Source: Halobacteriovorax sp. | GTDB lineage: Bacteria; Bdellovibrionota; Bacteriovoracia; Bacteriovoracales; Bacteriovoracaceae | Reading direction: 5' to 3' | DNA: 37,023 nt | NCBI GenBank assembly: GCA_024686135.1 | Contig: JAIBDQ010000014.1 | Coordinates: 1-37,023, forward strand | Part shown: positions 8,026-15,420 of the stretch, piece after piece | How the letters are laid out: the number at the start of each line of letters is the position of its first letter | Position numbering within the stretch: the first letter of the stretch is position 1 | Made by a program: the position numbers and the translations under genes | Notes under the pieces: model-generated | Seen by the model: only the letters and a program-made list of their open reading frames with translations | Databases searched by the model: none | What the model was told of the DNA's origin: nothing

Positions 8026-9053
8026 AAGTCGGAATCGGATGCGATCATATTTTAGAAAGGGATAAGTCTATTGAAATGGTGGAAGCTCTTTGCGCGCTTT
8101 TTCCAGAAGCTGAAATATACACTCTTGCCCATAGACCTAAACAGGTTCTAGGACCACTTGAGAGAAAGAAGATCCATTCCACTTTCTTAAGCCATAAAGC
8201 CTCGACACCACAGGAACTACGAAAATACTCTTATCTGGTTCCAACGGCGACTAAGAACTTACATATAACCTGTAGCCTTGATATTTTTATAGATGTCTCA
8301 AGTGGACTAAGTCATGGACTAAGAACATGTAAAAAAACTAAAAGGTTTTCCTACTTATTAGATATGAGGGGAGATACCGGTTACAAGGGGTTTTTAAATA
8401 AAATATTTTCTGCCTATTTAGAAAGTTGGAAGAAGAAAAACTTACTTGATAACAGAACCCTTTGGGTTGAAACCCCGGAGCTTGAAAAATCCCTTAAAGA
8501 AATTGGCCGAGACTCTAAAGTCCTTAGACCCTTTGTTAAAATAGAAGATTTTAAAGTGATTAAGGCCAAAGGTTTTACACACTCTGCTTTTCTCGTAAAT
8601 GCATTTTCGTTAAACTCGCAAAATGCAAAAAAGATAGCTGAAGAGCTGCAAAAGAAGAACTTAAAATTTAAGTTTATCGGATCGGATGAACATTTAGCAG
8701 ACTTAAAAACAGCGCTAGGAGAAGAATCTTTTTTTGGTGAGAAGTGCCATGGCGAGCTTGCTCCCCTCTTATCTTCCGCCGCTGGCCTCATTGACTTTGA
8801 TAAGCATCCTTATTCACCGATTGCCCTTGAGTGCCTCGCGAGTGGGAGGCCAGTCCTTAAAAGTGGTGATGAAGAATCATCAAAAGAGCTCGAAGGTCTG
8901 ATTCCTTTTGAAGACCTAAATGACTTATTAGATAAGCTACCTCGCCTTTCTAATGAATCCTGGACAGATAAGTCAGAAGACCTTCGCAGGGGAGTTGTGA
9001 AGTTTAACGAAGCTAGATTTAAAACCCAGGTCAAAAGGTTTTTGGAGAGTTAG
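8022..9053 (+). CDS. GT4-like glycosyltransferase
   Basis: A 343-residue soluble protein resembling GT-B glycosyltransferases of family 4. The N-terminal part has the pattern of a group of polysaccharide GT4 enzymes: acidic residues after the first strand, then a KIHSTFL segment, then a Tyr-rich YSYLVPTATKNL helix and an IFIDVSSGLSHG strand-loop. The C-terminal part has FLVNAFSLNSQNAKK and KFKFIGSDEH strands, and a late acidic stretch (DKHPYSPIALECLASGRPVL) that matches the donor-sugar binding Glu region of GT4 (normally E-x7-E). It presumably transfers a sugar from a nucleotide donor during surface-glycan assembly. The ATGA overlap with the upstream enzyme and a 5-bp gap to the GT2 gene place it in one operon. 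Confidence 0.75.
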   Translation: MKVGIGCDHILERDKSIEMVEALCALFPEAEIYTLAHRPKQVLGPLERKKIHSTFLSHKASTPQELRKYSYLVPTATKNLHITCSLDIFIDVSSGLSHGLRTCKKTKRFSYLLDMRGDTGYKGFLNKIFSAYLESWKKKNLLDNRTLWVETPELEKSLKEIGRDSKVLRPFVKIEDFKVIKAKGFTHSAFLVNAFSLNSQNAKKIAEELQKKNLKFKFIGSDEHLADLKTALGEESFFGEKCHGELAPLLSSAAGLIDFDKHPYSPIALECLASGRPVLKSGDEESSKELEGLIPFEDLNDLLDKLPRLSNESWTDKSEDLRRGVVKFNEARFKTQVKRFLES

Positions 9054-9058
9054 GGAAT

Positions 9059-9997
9059 ATGAGTAAACTAATAAGTATCGTCACTCCTTGTTATAACGAA
9101 GAAGATAATATTGATGCGGTCTATGCAGCAGTTAAGAATCTCTTTGAGCCACTTGAAAAATATAACTACGAGCATATTTTCATAGATAACGACTCCTCTG
9201 ATAAGACGCAGTCTATGCTTAAAGACCTAGCGTCTAAAGATAAACGAGTAAAAGTTATAATTAATAGCCGAAACTTTGGTCATATCAGGTCTCCTTATCA
9301 CGCCATGCTTGAAGCCAATGGGGACGCTGTAATTCTATTAGTTGCAGACCTCCAAGACCCTCCTGAGTTGATGCTTGAATTTATTAAAGGATGGGAAGAA
9401 GGTCACGATGCCGTTATTGGGACAAAAACAAAGAGTTTAGAATCACCGACGATGTTTTTTATTCGTAATGTTTACTACGGAATAATAAATCGTTTATCTG
9501 AAATTAAACTTCAGAAAAACTATACGGGCTTTGGTCTCTATGACAAACGAGTTATAGATGCCATGAGAAGCTTAGATGATCCTTATCCTTATTTACGAGG
9601 ACTAGTCTTTGAAATTGGCTACGATATTAAGACAATCGAGTACACGCAGCCTGCTCGAATGAGAGGAATCACGAAGAACAACTTCTTTACTCTTTACGAT
9701 ATGGCCATGCTGGGGATTTCTAATCACTCTAAGATCCCACTTCGAATCGCAACATTATCTGGCTTTCTTTTGTCAGCGGCCTGTTTCTTTGTGGCCCTGG
9801 TTTATTTTGTTTATAAGCTTATGTTTTGGGATAAGTTTGAAATTGGTGTAGCACCGGTAGTGATAGGTCTTTTTCTTTTTGCTTCTATTCAACTCTTCTT
9901 TATAGGTATCCTTGGTGAATATATTGGTTTTATTCATACAAAGGTTCAGGGAAGACCCCATGTCTTTGAAAAAGAAAGGATAAACTTTGACGCCTAG
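9059..9997 (+). CDS. GT2-family glycosyltransferase with two C-terminal membrane helices (GtrB/ArnC-like)
   Basis: Membrane-associated GT-A glycosyltransferase of 312 aa, of the polyprenyl-phosphate sugar transferase type (DPM1, GtrB, ArnC). The N-terminus SIVTPCYNEEDNI is the classical GT2 opening. DNDSSDKT and VADLQDPPELM supply the nucleotide and metal binding acidic residues, and IINSRNFGH is also family-typical. Two hydrophobic segments at about 230-257 and 265-290 anchor it in the inner membrane. Such enzymes load a sugar onto undecaprenyl phosphate for transfer outside the cytoplasm. TAGGGAAT upstream supplies the ribosome site. The gene overlaps the following epimerase by 11 bases. 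In context it probably handles the sugar made by the neighbouring epimerases. Confidence 0.9.
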   Translation: MSKLISIVTPCYNEEDNIDAVYAAVKNLFEPLEKYNYEHIFIDNDSSDKTQSMLKDLASKDKRVKVIINSRNFGHIRSPYHAMLEANGDAVILLVADLQDPPELMLEFIKGWEEGHDAVIGTKTKSLESPTMFFIRNVYYGIINRLSEIKLQKNYTGFGLYDKRVIDAMRSLDDPYPYLRGLVFEIGYDIKTIEYTQPARMRGITKNNFFTLYDMAMLGISNHSKIPLRIATLSGFLLSAACFFVALVYFVYKLMFWDKFEIGVAPVVIGLFLFASIQLFFIGILGEYIGFIHTKVQGRPHVFEKERINFDA

Positions 9998-10907
9998 GAT
10001 TTGCTTAATCGGTGCAACTGGTTTCGTTGGGAAGGGGATTATCTGCGCCGCTCATGAAGCTAAAAATGCAGAGCTTTTCTTAACGTCTAGGAAGACCGGT
10101 CAGATTAAAGATTTTCTTCAGGAAAATAATTATAACTTTAAAACAATCGAACTAGGTGATATCAAGTCTACTCAGTTTGATATCATTTTTAATGCCGCCG
10201 GCGTTTGCGACCCAAAAGTTATTTTAGAAAATCCAGAATTACTTTTTAAAAGTCATCAGGATGTTGATGATTTAATAATGGAAAACCTTAAGGATTTTCC
10301 TAAAACACTTTATTTTAATTTAAGTAGTGGGGCCGTGTACGGATCAGAGTTCTTAGAGCCTGCACCTAAAGAGATAGACTGGAATATTCCAAGTGAACTT
10401 GAAGAAATCTCTGGTGATCCTGCTTCAATGTATTCTAAAACTAAGATTTTTTTCGAAAAGAAGCACCGGGAACAAGAACGCTTAAATATTGTAGACGTGA
10501 GACTCTTTAGTATATTTCATCGTCACCTCAATATTGGTGCTCATTATTTTCTTTCTCAATTAATGGACTCCTTAAAGAAAAAGGAAGTTTTTGTTACGAG
10601 CACTCAAGATATTGTAAAAGACTATGTACATCCAATGGATCTATTGAATCTTGCGATCCTGTTATCTCAAAAAGATCATATCAACTGTGCCTTAGACCTT
10701 TGTTCTGCTGCACCGGTTAAAAAGTCTGAGATGATTGAATATTTTGAGCTAAACCATCATTTAAAGGTGGAGTACAAGGAAATGGAGTTTAAGGGGACTA
10801 AGGTCAATTACTACTCAACCGCAAAAGACGCTCAAAAATTAGGGTTTTCACCTCAAGGAAGCTCATTAGAATGCATTGCCAAAGAAATGGAACACCTCGG
10901 CTTCTAG
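9987..10907 (+). CDS. NAD-dependent epimerase/reductase (extended SDR)
   Basis: A 306-residue extended short-chain dehydrogenase acting on a nucleotide sugar. It has the glycine motif GATGFVG at about 9-15, the NLSSGAVYG active-site strand at about 111-119, and catalytic Tyr149 and Lys153 in YSKTK. DYVHPMDL resembles the substrate-domain segment of GDP/UDP-sugar epimerases and 4-reductases. I infer epimerisation or reduction of a 4-keto nucleotide sugar, possibly that of the first epimerase, but specificity is not readable. The start is TTG, chosen because AAAGAAAGGA ends six bases upstream and the glycine motif must follow closely; no ATG is suitable. It overlaps the GT2 gene by 11 bases, so the two are translationally coupled. 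Confidence 0.84.
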   Translation: MTPRICLIGATGFVGKGIICAAHEAKNAELFLTSRKTGQIKDFLQENNYNFKTIELGDIKSTQFDIIFNAAGVCDPKVILENPELLFKSHQDVDDLIMENLKDFPKTLYFNLSSGAVYGSEFLEPAPKEIDWNIPSELEEISGDPASMYSKTKIFFEKKHREQERLNIVDVRLFSIFHRHLNIGAHYFLSQLMDSLKKKEVFVTSTQDIVKDYVHPMDLLNLAILLSQKDHINCALDLCSAAPVKKSEMIEYFELNHHLKVEYKEMEFKGTKVNYYSTAKDAQKLGFSPQGSSLECIAKEMEHLGF

Positions 10908-10956
10908 TTGCTTAATTTACAAGACAGAACGGCATTGAAACTCTAAAATTTGTTTG

Positions 10957-11763
10957 ATGAATTTAGAGCCAAAAAACTTACGTAAACATATTATCAATAT
11001 GGCCTATACAGGTAGTTCTGTTCATATTGCCTGTGCCTTCTCCCTCGTTGAAATCTGTTCTGTTCTTTATGACAAGATCATGACTTTCAATAACTCTAAT
11101 CCCGAAGATCCGAATAGAGATATCTTAGCTCTTTCTAAAGGTCACGGAGTCATGGCCCTTTACGCATGTTTAAAAGAGATGGGGGTTATCGAACAGGAGC
11201 ATTTTGATAAGTACTTTTCTGATGGCTCACTACTTCACGGTCTTGGAGAACCAAGAGTTCCTGGTATTGAAGTTTTAGGTGGAAGTCTTGGTCACGGTCT
11301 CCCCGTAGCAATTGGAATGGCCCTTGGTTTAAAAAGAGAAGGGAGCAATAGACATGTTTATTGCATTGTTGGTGATGGAGAAATAAATGAATGAACTATT
11401 TGGGAAGGTCTTTTATTTGCTGGTCATCATAAGCTAACAAACTTTACCGTCATTGTAGATGCCAATGGACTACAGGCCATGGGGGAGATTGATGAAATTT
11501 TAAATCTCGAACCTATGGGAGCTAAGTTCAAGTCATTTGGTTTTCACACGATTGAGTGTGATGGTCATAATCTCGAATTACTCGAAGCCGCCTTTAAAGA
11601 TAAAACTCACGAAGAAGTTCAAAAGCCAAAAGCTGTCATTGCGAGAACAATGAAAGGAAAAGGCGTGAGCTTTATGGAAAATGATAATATTTGGCACTAC
11701 ACCAGACTTAATCCAGAAACTCTAGATAAGGCCATGGCCGAACTTCAAGAGGGAGATGAGTAA
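10957..11763 (+). pseudogene. Transketolase N-terminal (ThDP-binding) subunit, interrupted by an in-frame TGA
   Basis: This is one reading frame of 269 codons with a single TGA at 11392-11394. Upstream residues include LSKGHGVMALYACL and GSLGHGLPVAIGMALG, which are transketolase substrate and cofactor loops. The frame then reads VGDGEINE, the TGA, and resumes as TIWEGLLFAGHHKLTN...VDANGLQAMG. GDGE plus the later Asn (in VDAN) form the thiamine-diphosphate/Mg motif. Relatives have Gly right after GDGExNE, so the TGA most simply comes from GGA by one G-to-T change. If real, the product is a 145-aa fragment and the second piece (first Met at 11479) lacks the first half of the motif. Everything else is intact, suggesting a recent mutation, a sequencing error or readthrough. 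I take ATG 10957; a TTG lies directly before it. It is coupled to the C-subunit by a 1-base overlap. Confidence 0.82.
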
Positions 11764-12671
11764 TGCGTACAGTTCTATCAAATAAAATTACTCAGACGGC
11801 CATTGATAATCCTAAATTTGTTGCTCTGACTGGTGACCATGGTTACGCTCTTTTTGATGAAATTAGAAAGAAGAGACCAGAACAATTTTTAAATGTTGGG
11901 ATGATTGAGCAGGCGATGATTGGACTAGCAGCTGGTCTGACTCAAGTGGGTCACCAAACCCTCGTTTACGGTCTTGCTAGTTTTATTCCCATGAGAGTAA
12001 TCGAACAAATTAAATTGGATGTTTGTTATAGCAAGTTACCTGTGAAAATTATTGGTGATGGCGCAGGTGTTGTTTACTCTGTACTCGGATGTAGCCATCA
12101 CTGCTCTGAAGATGTGTCCTGTTTAAGGTCGTTACCACATATAGAAATCTATTCTCCTGGAGACCCAGAAGAACTTCGAATTTGTTTTGATGAAAGTATG
12201 GCCTATGATGGCCCGACTTATTTGAGAGTCGGTAAATGTGATAATCCTGCCATCAATACAGAAAAACTCACAAGCACTAAACCATACTTAACACATGAAG
12301 TTCCTGAGTCAGACACGTTGTTTGTAACAACAGGTGCTATGCTAGGAATTATTCATGAGTATGCTAAAGAATTTAAAGTTAATCATTTATCTATAATGAA
12401 ATTAAAGCCACTTGATGAATCCCTTAGCGAGATTCTTCCAAAGTACAAAAAAATTGTTTGTTTTGAAGAACATACTAGGTATGGAGGTTTAACTTCTGCC
12501 TTAACTGATTATATGATTGATAGACAAATACCAATCCCAACAATGCATCCTTTCAACTTAGAGGATAAGTTTGCTAATCATTGTGGGTCTCATCAGTACG
12601 CACTATCTGAGCATAACCTCTCAAATGAACAAATTCGCTCAAGACTTTCGGATCTTGCTTCAGAGTTTTAG
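11763..12671 (+). CDS. Transketolase C-terminal subunit
   Basis: The pyrimidine-binding and C-terminal half of a split transketolase (302 aa, normal for this subunit). The NVGMIEQAMIGLAAGL segment carries Glu49, which in ThDP enzymes activates the cofactor by contacting its aminopyrimidine ring. SCLRSLPHIEIYSPGDPEE and GPTYLRVGK are transketolase hallmarks. The C-terminal domain ends with the VCFEEHTRYGGL region. It needs the N-subunit to be active, and that gene carries an in-frame stop. The location at the end of a sugar-nucleotide and glycosyltransferase operon suggests a dedicated ketol-transfer reaction on a glycan precursor rather than the central pentose phosphate pathway; that is inference. 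Its 3' end overlaps the convergent phosphatase gene by 4 bases. Confidence 0.9.
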   Translation: MRTVLSNKITQTAIDNPKFVALTGDHGYALFDEIRKKRPEQFLNVGMIEQAMIGLAAGLTQVGHQTLVYGLASFIPMRVIEQIKLDVCYSKLPVKIIGDGAGVVYSVLGCSHHCSEDVSCLRSLPHIEIYSPGDPEELRICFDESMAYDGPTYLRVGKCDNPAINTEKLTSTKPYLTHEVPESDTLFVTTGAMLGIIHEYAKEFKVNHLSIMKLKPLDESLSEILPKYKKIVCFEEHTRYGGLTSALTDYMIDRQIPIPTMHPFNLEDKFANHCGSHQYALSEHNLSNEQIRSRLSDLASEF

Positions 12672-13279
12672 TTATTAAGTGGCTGTCCATTAAGTTCTAA
12701 TACTTTGAACTCAGGTAGGCTAACAACTGCATAAGATGGACATGACAGTTTTTGCCAAATATCGAAAGCATCAATTTCTTTATTATGTTTTGCTAAAAAT
12801 AAACTCATAACTGTTCCATGAGTCACAACTAGTCTTTCATCTTCTTGAGGATCTTTTAAGATTTCTTTAATTCCATTTTCAAACCTTTCTAAGGCCTGAT
12901 CAGCGGATTCCTTTCCAAGAATTGCTTCAGAAGATTTTTTGAAAATAGCTTCGTTTCTACTTACATGTCCTTCTTCGTCTAAAATCTCAGAAGAAGCGCG
13001 GTCGATTTCACCAAGATTAGGATTCGTTTTAAGATTAAGTCCTAGAGCTTCAGCTAGTACTTTTGCTGTATCAACGGCCTTACTTTCTTCGGAACTATAT
13101 ATTATAGGGTCTACGTCTAAGTTATCTTGAACAAACTGAGCAAACTTCTTGGCCTGCTTTAAGCCTTTTTCTCCGAGGGGCCATTCTTTAGGAGCTATTT
13201 CAGGACTCAACTCAGGAAGAGCATGTTTAACTAAAATTAAGGTATTTTCAATTTCAACTTCTGCTTCAGTATTTTCCAT
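12668..13279 (-). CDS. Histidine-phosphatase (phosphoglycerate mutase-like) family protein
   Basis: A 203-residue cytoplasmic protein of the phosphoglycerate-mutase/SixA superfamily, which transfers or removes phosphate through a phosphohistidine. ILVKHALPEL near residues 15-24 aligns with the usual LVRHGxT motif, so His19 would be the phosphorylated residue, but the preceding Arg is Lys and the following Gly is Ala. DPIIYSSEESKAVDTAK supplies the SSxxxRAxxTA-type segment, LGEIDRA follows, and VVTHGTVMSLFLA holds the second catalytic His. I choose the ATG at 13279 because AGGAG sits nine bases upstream; an in-frame ATG 36 bases earlier has no such site. The substrate is unknown. The gene is divergent from a lipoprotein gene and convergent with the transketolase. 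Confidence 0.8.
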   Translation of the reverse strand: MENTEAEVEIENTLILVKHALPELSPEIAPKEWPLGEKGLKQAKKFAQFVQDNLDVDPIIYSSEESKAVDTAKVLAEALGLNLKTNPNLGEIDRASSEILDEEGHVSRNEAIFKKSSEAILGKESADQALERFENGIKEILKDPQEDERLVVTHGTVMSLFLAKHNKEIDAFDIWQKLSCPSYAVVSLPEFKVLELNGQPLNN

Positions 13280-13454
13280 TTTTGCTACTCCTAATTGTTC
13301 AAGACTATTATCCACAAAATTTCATGGGTGAATAGAATTTTGACAGCCTCTCATAGAGAGGACAAAAAAACTACCGTATTTCAGACGTTTATGGCCAGTT
13401 TTTTGGCCCGATACTTGCTTTTAATAGCCTATATATCTTTTGAGAGAGGAAATT

Positions 13455-14231
13455 ATGAGAACAAAGATTCTATTGGCCCTAACATTACTTATTGTTTCAT
13501 GCGGTAAAACTGAAGCCCCTAAAACAAGCGGTGAAGGGGTGCAGGAAGAAGCGGTATCTAATACCTTTAATACTGGTGCCCCAGGAAATGGGAGTAGTGG
13601 ACCAACTGGAAACTCAGACCCAGTAGACCCTACGACCTTGCCAGGTTACACACCTCCAACAGGAGGAGCACCAGCTCCAACTCCTACTCCAGGGCCAAGC
13701 TTAACTGAGGTCTGCGGAATCGCATACGCGAGTTTTTACGATAATGTGATCAGGTTATATGAAGATGAAAATACGACACATATTGTTTCTGCTGATGACT
13801 ATTCAGCCACTTATTATTTTTCACCAGGAAGATTAACTTATCCAAATGATGCTATTGAGGTTTGTACTCAGTCTTATATGGATAACGGAGTTTTAAAAAC
13901 AAGATCTGTAAATTTAGTCAATGCAGATGCAGCTCATCCTGAAAGACTTTTAGCTGAGACATATTCATACGAAGTATGCGGTGAGTTTAAGTATGTAACT
14001 GATAATGGCGGAAGAACTTATTTAGAGGTGAATGATGCTGGAACTCCTTACATCGTTGTAGACGAGAACATGCCAGCATTAGCGCTCCCTGCTTTTACAG
14101 ATAGTGAAGGTGAGGCCATAAGTGCAATGGGTTGTATGTATTCAAACCAAGCACCTTATAATGACTTTTCATATACTTTTAAGAAACATTTAAGAGTAGA
14201 AGCTTATGATTTTGGAAATCTCATACCTTAA
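13455..14231 (+). CDS. Lipoprotein with Pro/Gly/Thr-rich linker (258 aa)
   Basis: Exported lipoprotein. Residues 1-16 are a lipoprotein signal peptide ending in the lipobox LIVSC, with Cys16 as the lipidated residue and Gly at +2, which favours transport to the outer membrane. About residues 27-80 form a low-complexity linker rich in Pro, Gly, Thr and Ala (for example TPTPGPS). The remaining domain of about 175 residues contains several cysteines (CGIAYAS, VCTQSYM, VCGEFKYV, GCMYSN) that could form disulphides in the periplasm or on the surface. I do not recognise the domain. The ATG at 13455 is chosen because GAGAGAGGA lies just upstream; the longer TTG-initiated frame would spoil the signal peptide. 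It is followed by a strong terminator. Confidence 0.78.
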   Translation: MRTKILLALTLLIVSCGKTEAPKTSGEGVQEEAVSNTFNTGAPGNGSSGPTGNSDPVDPTTLPGYTPPTGGAPAPTPTPGPSLTEVCGIAYASFYDNVIRLYEDENTTHIVSADDYSATYYFSPGRLTYPNDAIEVCTQSYMDNGVLKTRSVNLVNADAAHPERLLAETYSYEVCGEFKYVTDNGGRTYLEVNDAGTPYIVVDENMPALALPAFTDSEGEAISAMGCMYSNQAPYNDFSYTFKKHLRVEAYDFGNLIP

Positions 14232-14241
14232 AATAAAAGGT

Positions 14242-14275
14242 GCAACACTACTTAGAAAAGTAGTGTTGCTTTTGT
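14242..14275 (+). terminator. Rho-independent terminator
   Basis: A perfect 12-bp stem, GCAACACTACTT (14242-14253) and AAGTAGTGTTGC (14258-14269), with a 4-base AGAA loop and a TTTTGTCT tail. It lies 10 bases after the lipoprotein stop. On the opposite strand the hairpin is also followed by a T-rich stretch, so it may also stop the convergent HEAT-repeat gene. Confidence 0.92.
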
Positions 14276-14278
14276 CTA

Positions 14279-15184
14279 TTAATTAAAATTAAGTCCACCA
14301 CCATTTTCAAGTGACTTGTTAACTTTCGTAAAATTGAAAGCTTCAGCCCCTTCAAACGGATCTCTTGAGAAATTTCCTCTTGGGTCAGTCGTTAGGTGAA
14401 ACCAACGAACATCAGCTTCTCTAAGATTGAACCTAACGGCTTGTGCGGCCATTGATCTTACTCTAGAGTCACCACCAAGTTCGATTAGTCTTTCAAGAAC
14501 ATTTCTTGCTCTCGTTCCTTGCGGAAAAGTTGTCATAAAACGAATCGCTGCAACTCTTACACTCAAGTTATCATTTCCATTCTCAGCAACGGCCTGGATG
14601 TTTTGTCTTAGTCGGCTATCAGTACTTCTGGCATATAGAGACTTAATGGCTTCAACTCTTTGACGAACATCATTTCTTGGGTTCATTGCTACGTTTGTGA
14701 GTGACTCTCTAACATTGCGATCCTCAGTAGATGCCATAAGACCAAAGGCAGCGGCTCTTCTGATTTCAACAGCAGGTGCATTTAGTAAGTTAGCAATCAT
14801 ACCTCTTTGAATATTATTATTCTTAGTGGCTGAGAGATACATGGCCTGAAGACATATTGCTCTGAATTCAGTATCGCTTGATTGATCGTGAGCGTTAACA
14901 ATTGCTTGGTAGATATTTCTTTCGTCGGCCTCAGGGCTAAGTGTTTTAACAGCAGCGATCCTTACTAGTCTGTCTTCTGCAGTATTGGAGACGACATTAA
15001 TAAGGGTTCTTTCAACATCATTATCCGTTACAAAATCTCTTAGAGTTTCAACGGCAGATACTCTCACTGGGGTATCGCTACTGTACTGAACTTCTCTTAA
15101 TAAGAGACGAATTGTATTTGAGTTAGCAAATACACTTGTGCTTAATAAGATAAGACCTATCATGGCCATCTTTATAGTCCTCAT
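14279..15184 (-). CDS. Secreted HEAT-repeat protein (301 aa)
   Basis: Exported protein with a Sec signal peptide (about residues 1-20, cleavage after VFA). The mature part is a solenoid of about six HEAT-like helical pairs of 30-40 residues; each has the pattern of Val/Ile-Arg-x-x-Ala followed by an aliphatic helix (for example VRVSAVETLRDF, VRIAAVKTLSPE, IRRAAAFGLMAS, VRQRVEAIKSLYA, VRVAAIRFMTTF, VRSMAAQAVRFN). Such repeats are protein-binding scaffolds, so I infer a periplasmic adaptor role. The C-terminal 45 residues are not repeat-like and end in a Gly/Asn-rich tail. The start is clear: AAGGAGGAAG precedes the ATG. It is divergent from the amino-acid transporter operon. Confidence 0.85.
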   Translation of the reverse strand: MRTIKMAMIGLILLSTSVFANSNTIRLLLREVQYSSDTPVRVSAVETLRDFVTDNDVERTLINVVSNTAEDRLVRIAAVKTLSPEADERNIYQAIVNAHDQSSDTEFRAICLQAMYLSATKNNNIQRGMIANLLNAPAVEIRRAAAFGLMASTEDRNVRESLTNVAMNPRNDVRQRVEAIKSLYARSTDSRLRQNIQAVAENGNDNLSVRVAAIRFMTTFPQGTRARNVLERLIELGGDSRVRSMAAQAVRFNLREADVRWFHLTTDPRGNFSRDPFEGAEAFNFTKVNKSLENGGGLNFN

Positions 15185-15287
15185 ATCTTCCTCCTTGGTG
15201 TTAAAGATACGTAATTAATTGATTGGCTGTTATTCTAGGCATTAGAGCTAATTAAAGTCATATTAAAACTTATTACATCTGACGTAT

Positions 15288-15369
15288 GGTGCCATGCAGT
15301 TCATCTAAAGTTTTTAAGTAGTTATAATTCGTCATGTGACGCAATGCTCTTTAGAAAGTACATGGCACC
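15288..15369. promoter_or_regulatory. Inverted repeat in the leader of the amino-acid ABC operon
   Basis: In the 236-bp gap between the HEAT-repeat gene and the transporter operon there is a perfect 9-bp inverted repeat, GGTGCCATG (15288-15296) and CATGGCACC (15361-15369). A nested pair CTAAAG (15305-15310) / CTTTAG (15349-15354) and a small central hairpin CGTCA-TG-TGACG (15330-15341) lie inside it. This could be a long stem in the mRNA leader or two operator half-sites for a repressor loop. It matches no riboswitch class I know. The first transporter gene begins 51 bases later with GGAGAG as ribosome site. No convincing promoter hexamers could be assigned. Confidence 0.5.
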
Positions 15370-15420
15370 TTTATAAATATTTGATTTAATAAGGTCACAA
15401 AAATTATCACGGAGAGACCC

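Noticed and set aside
11392-11394. TGA recoded as glycine or selenocysteine
   Set aside because: Many genes in the window end normally in TGA (for example at 7040, 8025 and 26128), so TGA is a stop here. Relatives have Gly, not Cys, at this site, and no SECIS-like hairpin is evident right after it.
13340-13368. Promoter with a perfect TTGACA for the lipoprotein gene
   Set aside because: No acceptable -10 box lies 16-18 bases downstream; the overlapping CCTCTCATAGAGAGG repeat may be an operator, but evidence is too thin to list.
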